Assembly: GCA_012840625.1 (NCBI GenBank)
Contig: DUSB01000163.1
Span: 1 to 8,497, forward strand
Source of the DNA: Syntrophomonadaceae bacterium
Lineage (GTDB): Bacteria; Bacillota; Syntrophomonadia; Syntrophomonadales; Syntrophomonadaceae
Length of the DNA: 8,497 bases
Reading direction: 5' to 3'
A program made the position numbers and the translations under genes. The notes under the pieces were generated by a model, which was not told the origin of the DNA, did not search any database, and was given only the letters and a program-made list of their open reading frames with translations. This document shows, in pieces, positions 5,403-8,497 of this stretch. The stretch's first letter is position 1. Every line of letters starts with the position of its first letter.

Positions 5403-7430
5403 TCAGAAAAGAGTTGTTATATCAAGGATCAGGCGCACATTTCCATCACCAGCCACAATAGCACCTGCAATTCCCGGAATCCCTGTCAGCAGTTTACCCA
5501 GCGACTTGATGACAATCTCCTGCTGACCGATCAAAGTATCTACCATAAGTCCTATCTGGCGCTCACCTTTACGAACCACCACTATATACATTTCATCCTT
5601 CTGTTCTGTTTCCGGCAGTTCCAGCAGCTGGGCCAGACGGAAAATCGGCAGAACATTTCCACGCAGCATCATAACTTCCTGGTTTTGTACCATCTTAATA
5701 TCACTTTTTTGAATCATGGTGGTTTCATCTACTGATGAAAGGGGTATCGCATATACCTCATCCTGTATCCCTATCATCAAGGCCTGAATAATGGCCAGGG
5801 TCAGCGGCAGCTTAATACGGAAACGAGTACCCCGACCAGGGGTGGAGTCTACAAAAATTTCTCCATTGAGAGACTCAATTTTTGTTTTCACTACATCCAA
5901 TCCTACTCCACGTCCGGAAACATCCGTAATGGTACTGGAGGTGCTGAATCCCGGGGAAAAGAGCAGGTCAACTGCTTCTTCCATACCCATTTGTTTTGCC
6001 TCTTTGGCGTCAATTAGTCCTTTATCAACCGCTTTGGCCAGAATGTTTTCTGCATTGAGTCCAGCCCCATCATCCTCTACTTCTATATATACATTATTGC
6101 CTTCATGACGGGCGCGCAGCATAACCGTCCCCACCGCAGGCTTACCCTGCTTGATCCGCTCTTCGGCCGGTTCAATACCATGATCCAAAGAGTTACGCAG
6201 CAAATGAACCAAGGGATCTCCTATTTCATCAATCACGGTGCGATCAAGCTCGGTTTCTTTGCCTTCAATATAGAAATCTACTTCTTTGTTCAATTCCTTG
6301 GCCAGATCCCTTACCATACGTGGAAAGCGATTGAAGACCTGTTCGATAGGTACCATGCGAACTTTCATGACCACTGACTGAAGATCTGTGGTAATGCGAT
6401 CGATTTGTTCAATGGTTTCATTAAGGTCTGTTACTTGCCGTGTCTGCCCAATTTGTTCCAGCCGGCCCTTATGCATAACCAGTTCTCCTACCAGGTTCAT
6501 CAGATTATCCAAACGCTCAATATCTACCCGGACGGTTTGTTTTACCTTACGGGCTTTTCCTTCGTCAGGTACGGGCCCGGATGCCTGTACCTCCTCCTTT
6601 TCATCGGGCTGCTCTTGGCGGCCAACGCTATCCTGTTCCCGGTTTACATGTTCCAAATTAATCTCCTGAATAGCTTCCAGTTCAATTTCCGAAATACTGT
6701 TCACCCGCGTAGTAATCTCTTCCTGTGCCAGCCTGGTTAAATAGACCAGCTCAAAATATCCTTCAAACTTACCCTCATCTAAATCCTGAGCACTGGGATT
6801 CGATTTAATAATTTCGCCTTCTTCTTCTAAAATCTTAAAGACCATAAAGGCTCTCACCGACTTCATTAAACAATCAGGATGGACCGCCACCTTAAGATAA
6901 TAAACCTGGAAAGCACGGCTGATAGCTTCTTTCATCACTGTAATATCATATTCATTAAAAATAAAAGAAGCCTGTTCCCCATCATCACGGCTTTTTTCCA
7001 GTAATTCAGCTTCAATTCCCGGAAGAGGCTCACCGGCTGGTCTGTCTTTTATCGCCTCCAGAGCCTGAATAAGATCAGCATTATCACTGCTGGGGCTGCT
7101 GCTTCCTTTTTCAATCTGATCAATCATCATCTGCAGGCGATCAAAACATGCAAAAAGAATATCTACCACGTCGGTCGAAACAGCCAGCTCCCCCTGTTTC
7201 AAATCACTGAGTACATTTTCCATGTGGTGGGTTAAATCGGCTACGTCATCAAACCCCATCGTCGAAGACATGCCTTTCAATGTATGAGCGGCACGGAAAA
7301 TTTCATTCAGGGCTGCTGTATCCTGGGGATCTTTTTCCAGAATAAGTAGTTTTTCATTCAAACTATGCAGATGTTCTTTGCTTTCTTCCAAAAAAATATC
7401 TAGATACTGGGACATATCCATCTTCATCAT
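5403..7430 (-). CDS. cheA: Chemotaxis histidine kinase CheA
   Basis: CheA autophosphorylates in response to receptor state and passes phosphate to CheY and CheB. The 675-residue protein has all five domains. P1 (about 7-110) carries phospho-accepting His49 in FRAAHTLKGM. P2 (about 160-245) is the response-regulator docking domain. An acidic Gln-rich linker (about 255-295) leads to the P3 dimerisation hairpin (about 297-360, VRVDIERLDNLMNLVGELVM). P4 is the ATP-binding kinase domain (about 365-540) with N box LLRNSLDHGIE (Asn413, His417), G1 DDGAGL (453-458), F box LLFSPGFST and G2 GRGVGLDVV (506-514). P5 is a CheW-like domain (about 542-672). Nothing key is missing. Two adjacent ATG codons (7430 and 7427) could serve as start; the first has AGGAGG 6 nt upstream. 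The gene is 51 nt after cheB and 16 nt before cheW. Confidence 0.98.
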   Translation of the reverse strand: MMKMDMSQYLDIFLEESKEHLHSLNEKLLILEKDPQDTAALNEIFRAAHTLKGMSSTMGFDDVADLTHHMENVLSDLKQGELAVSTDVVDILFACFDRLQMMIDQIEKGSSSPSSDNADLIQALEAIKDRPAGEPLPGIEAELLEKSRDDGEQASFIFNEYDITVMKEAISRAFQVYYLKVAVHPDCLMKSVRAFMVFKILEEEGEIIKSNPSAQDLDEGKFEGYFELVYLTRLAQEEITTRVNSISEIELEAIQEINLEHVNREQDSVGRQEQPDEKEEVQASGPVPDEGKARKVKQTVRVDIERLDNLMNLVGELVMHKGRLEQIGQTRQVTDLNETIEQIDRITTDLQSVVMKVRMVPIEQVFNRFPRMVRDLAKELNKEVDFYIEGKETELDRTVIDEIGDPLVHLLRNSLDHGIEPAEERIKQGKPAVGTVMLRARHEGNNVYIEVEDDGAGLNAENILAKAVDKGLIDAKEAKQMGMEEAVDLLFSPGFSTSSTITDVSGRGVGLDVVKTKIESLNGEIFVDSTPGRGTRFRIKLPLTLAIIQALMIGIQDEVYAIPLSSVDETTMIQKSDIKMVQNQEVMMLRGNVLPIFRLAQLLELPETEQKDEMYIVVVRKGERQIGLMVDTLIGQQEIVIKSLGKLLTGIPGIAGAIVAGDGNVRLILDITTLF

Positions 7431-7481
7431 CGACCACCTCCTATAAAATAAACATGCTATCCATATAAAACCAGAATCCTT

Positions 7482-8497
7482 CTATAACATCTTGAGAATT
7501 TCATCCGCAATATGATGGAGGGGAACTACCCGATCAACCACCCCGGCTTCAACCGCTGCCCGGGGCATTCCATAAACAATACAGGTAGATTGATCTTCTG
7601 CCAGAACTTTACTTCCCTTTTCTTTGAGTCGTTTGAGACCTGATGTACCATCATCCCCCATACCCGTCATAATTACCCCTACAATTTGAACCCCTCGCAG
7701 CTCTGCCACCGACTCGAACATCATATCAACTGAAGGCCGATGACCTTTACGGGGTGGACTCTGGTCTAATTTAATCAAGAATCCCTGGGCCGCAGATTGG
7801 TTCTGAACCTGGAGATGGTAATTACCTGGTGCAATATAGGCACAGCCCGCCTGAATGAGCTCTCCATGTTCCGCCTCCTTAACCTTGATAGCAGAAAGAT
7901 GATTCAGACGTTCTGCCAGTGAACGGGTAAAACCTGCTGGCATATGCTGTACAATCAATACCGCCGCATCTAAATCAGCTGGTAAATTAGGAAGTACCTG
8001 ATGTAAGGCTTTGGGCCCCCCGGTGGAAGTTCCAATCAATACCATTTTATTAAGCCTATCCCTGCTTGGTGATTTATTCAGCCGCCGCCACCCGGACAGC
8101 TTAGGTAACCCAGGCTTTTTGTAGCTCTGCTGAACCTGCTGGCTAATCACGCTTTTAGCCCGGGCTGCAATCCTGATTTTACTGATGATATCATCTTTTA
8201 CCTGATTCATATCCAGAGAAATGTGCCCCGACGGTTTGGGGACAAAATCAATAGCACCTAACGATAAGGAACGAATGGTGGCGTCCTGCCCCGTCTGGGT
8301 CAGACTGCTGATCATGATAACCGGTACCGGATGGGTTTTCATAATTTCCTCCAGAGCCGATAAGCCATCCATCCGCGGCATTTCCACATCCATGGTCACT
8401 ACATCCGGATGATAGGCATGGACTTTTTGCACCGCATCCATACCATCACGGGCTGTAGCCACCACTTGCATGACGGGATCGCTTTTGATAATGTCAC
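7482..8497 (-). CDS. cheB: Receptor methylesterase CheB (N-terminus beyond the window)
   Basis: CheB removes methyl groups from receptor glutamates and can deamidate glutamines; phosphorylation by CheA activates it. The frame is open to the right edge: the codons upstream of the ATG at 8471 read DIIKSDPV, matching the usual receiver sequence, so that ATG is internal and about a dozen or more N-terminal residues are missing. Counting from the first complete codon, the receiver domain has its phospho-Asp at residue 36 (VTMDVEMPRMDG) and the Lys of FVPKPSG near 87. After a linker (about 110-150) comes the methylesterase domain with catalytic Ser157 (IGTSTGGPKAL), His184 (VQHMPAGFT) and the Asp pair 281-282 (MTGMGDDGTSG). 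All expected catalytic residues are present. It is the first gene of the visible operon, as in B. subtilis where flhF and flhG lie upstream. Confidence 0.97.
   Translation of the reverse strand, partial: DIIKSDPVMQVVATARDGMDAVQKVHAYHPDVVTMDVEMPRMDGLSALEEIMKTHPVPVIMISSLTQTGQDATIRSLSLGAIDFVPKPSGHISLDMNQVKDDIISKIRIAARAKSVISQQVQQSYKKPGLPKLSGWRRLNKSPSRDRLNKMVLIGTSTGGPKALHQVLPNLPADLDAAVLIVQHMPAGFTRSLAERLNHLSAIKVKEAEHGELIQAGCAYIAPGNYHLQVQNQSAAQGFLIKLDQSPPRKGHRPSVDMMFESVAELRGVQIVGVIMTGMGDDGTSGLKRLKEKGSKVLAEDQSTCIVYGMPRAAVEAGVVDRVVPLHHIADEILKML

Noticed and set aside
8357..8364. GCCGATAA on the plus strand, another sigma-D-like -10.
   Set aside because: It is antisense inside cheB and lacks a properly spaced -35.
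1..8497. Search for CRISPR arrays, insertion sequences, tRNA or rRNA genes, and a phage or defence system.
   Set aside because: No repeats, transposase-like frames, or RNA-gene motifs were seen; the window is a conserved housekeeping motility operon.

Overview
The window is almost entirely the downstream half of a flagellar/chemotaxis (fla/che) operon read from the minus strand, followed by a terminator and the start of the ribosomal gene rpsB, also on the minus strand. In transcription order (right to left) it holds: cheB (its N-terminus is cut by the window edge), cheA, cheW, cheC, cheD, the flagellar sigma factor gene sigD (fliA/whiG type), a fapA-like DUF342 gene, a 108-residue uncharacterised gene, a swrB-like membrane-anchored gene, an intrinsic terminator, an rpsB promoter/leader region, and the first 112 codons of rpsB. 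No convincing gene is seen on the plus strand.

The organism is a motile member of the Bacillota. The order cheB-cheA-cheW-cheC-cheD-sigD-swrB followed by rpsB is that of Bacillus subtilis. CheC and CheD are typical of Gram-positive (and archaeal or thermotogal) chemotaxis, and most genes have strong AGGAGG-type Shine-Dalgarno sequences. The fapA-like gene and the small gene between sigD and swrB are absent at that place in B. subtilis and point, by inference, to the class Clostridia (Peptococcaceae or Syntrophomonadaceae-like). Genus cannot be told from this window.

How the genes work together: receptors (not in the window) couple through CheW to the CheA kinase, which phosphorylates CheY (not in the window) and CheB. 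CheB demethylates receptors, CheD deamidates them, and CheC is a CheY-P phosphatase that CheD stimulates. SigD transcribes the late flagellar and chemotaxis genes. The FapA-like and SwrB-like proteins are probable flagellar assembly factors. Spacing is tight: cheD starts right at the cheC stop, sigD overlaps cheD by one base, and every gap is at most 51 bases, so this looks like one transcript ending at the terminator near 556-579.

The only stretch without a protein gene longer than 250 bases is 338-601. It holds the operon terminator, one or two sigma-A-like promoters, a perfect 14-bp palindrome overlapping one of them, and an rpsB leader of about 100 nt with a predicted hairpin and a possible pseudoknot. 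I found no clearly novel multi-gene system. The least understood items are the 108-residue protein, the start and C-terminal domain of the SwrB-like protein, and the rpsB leader.
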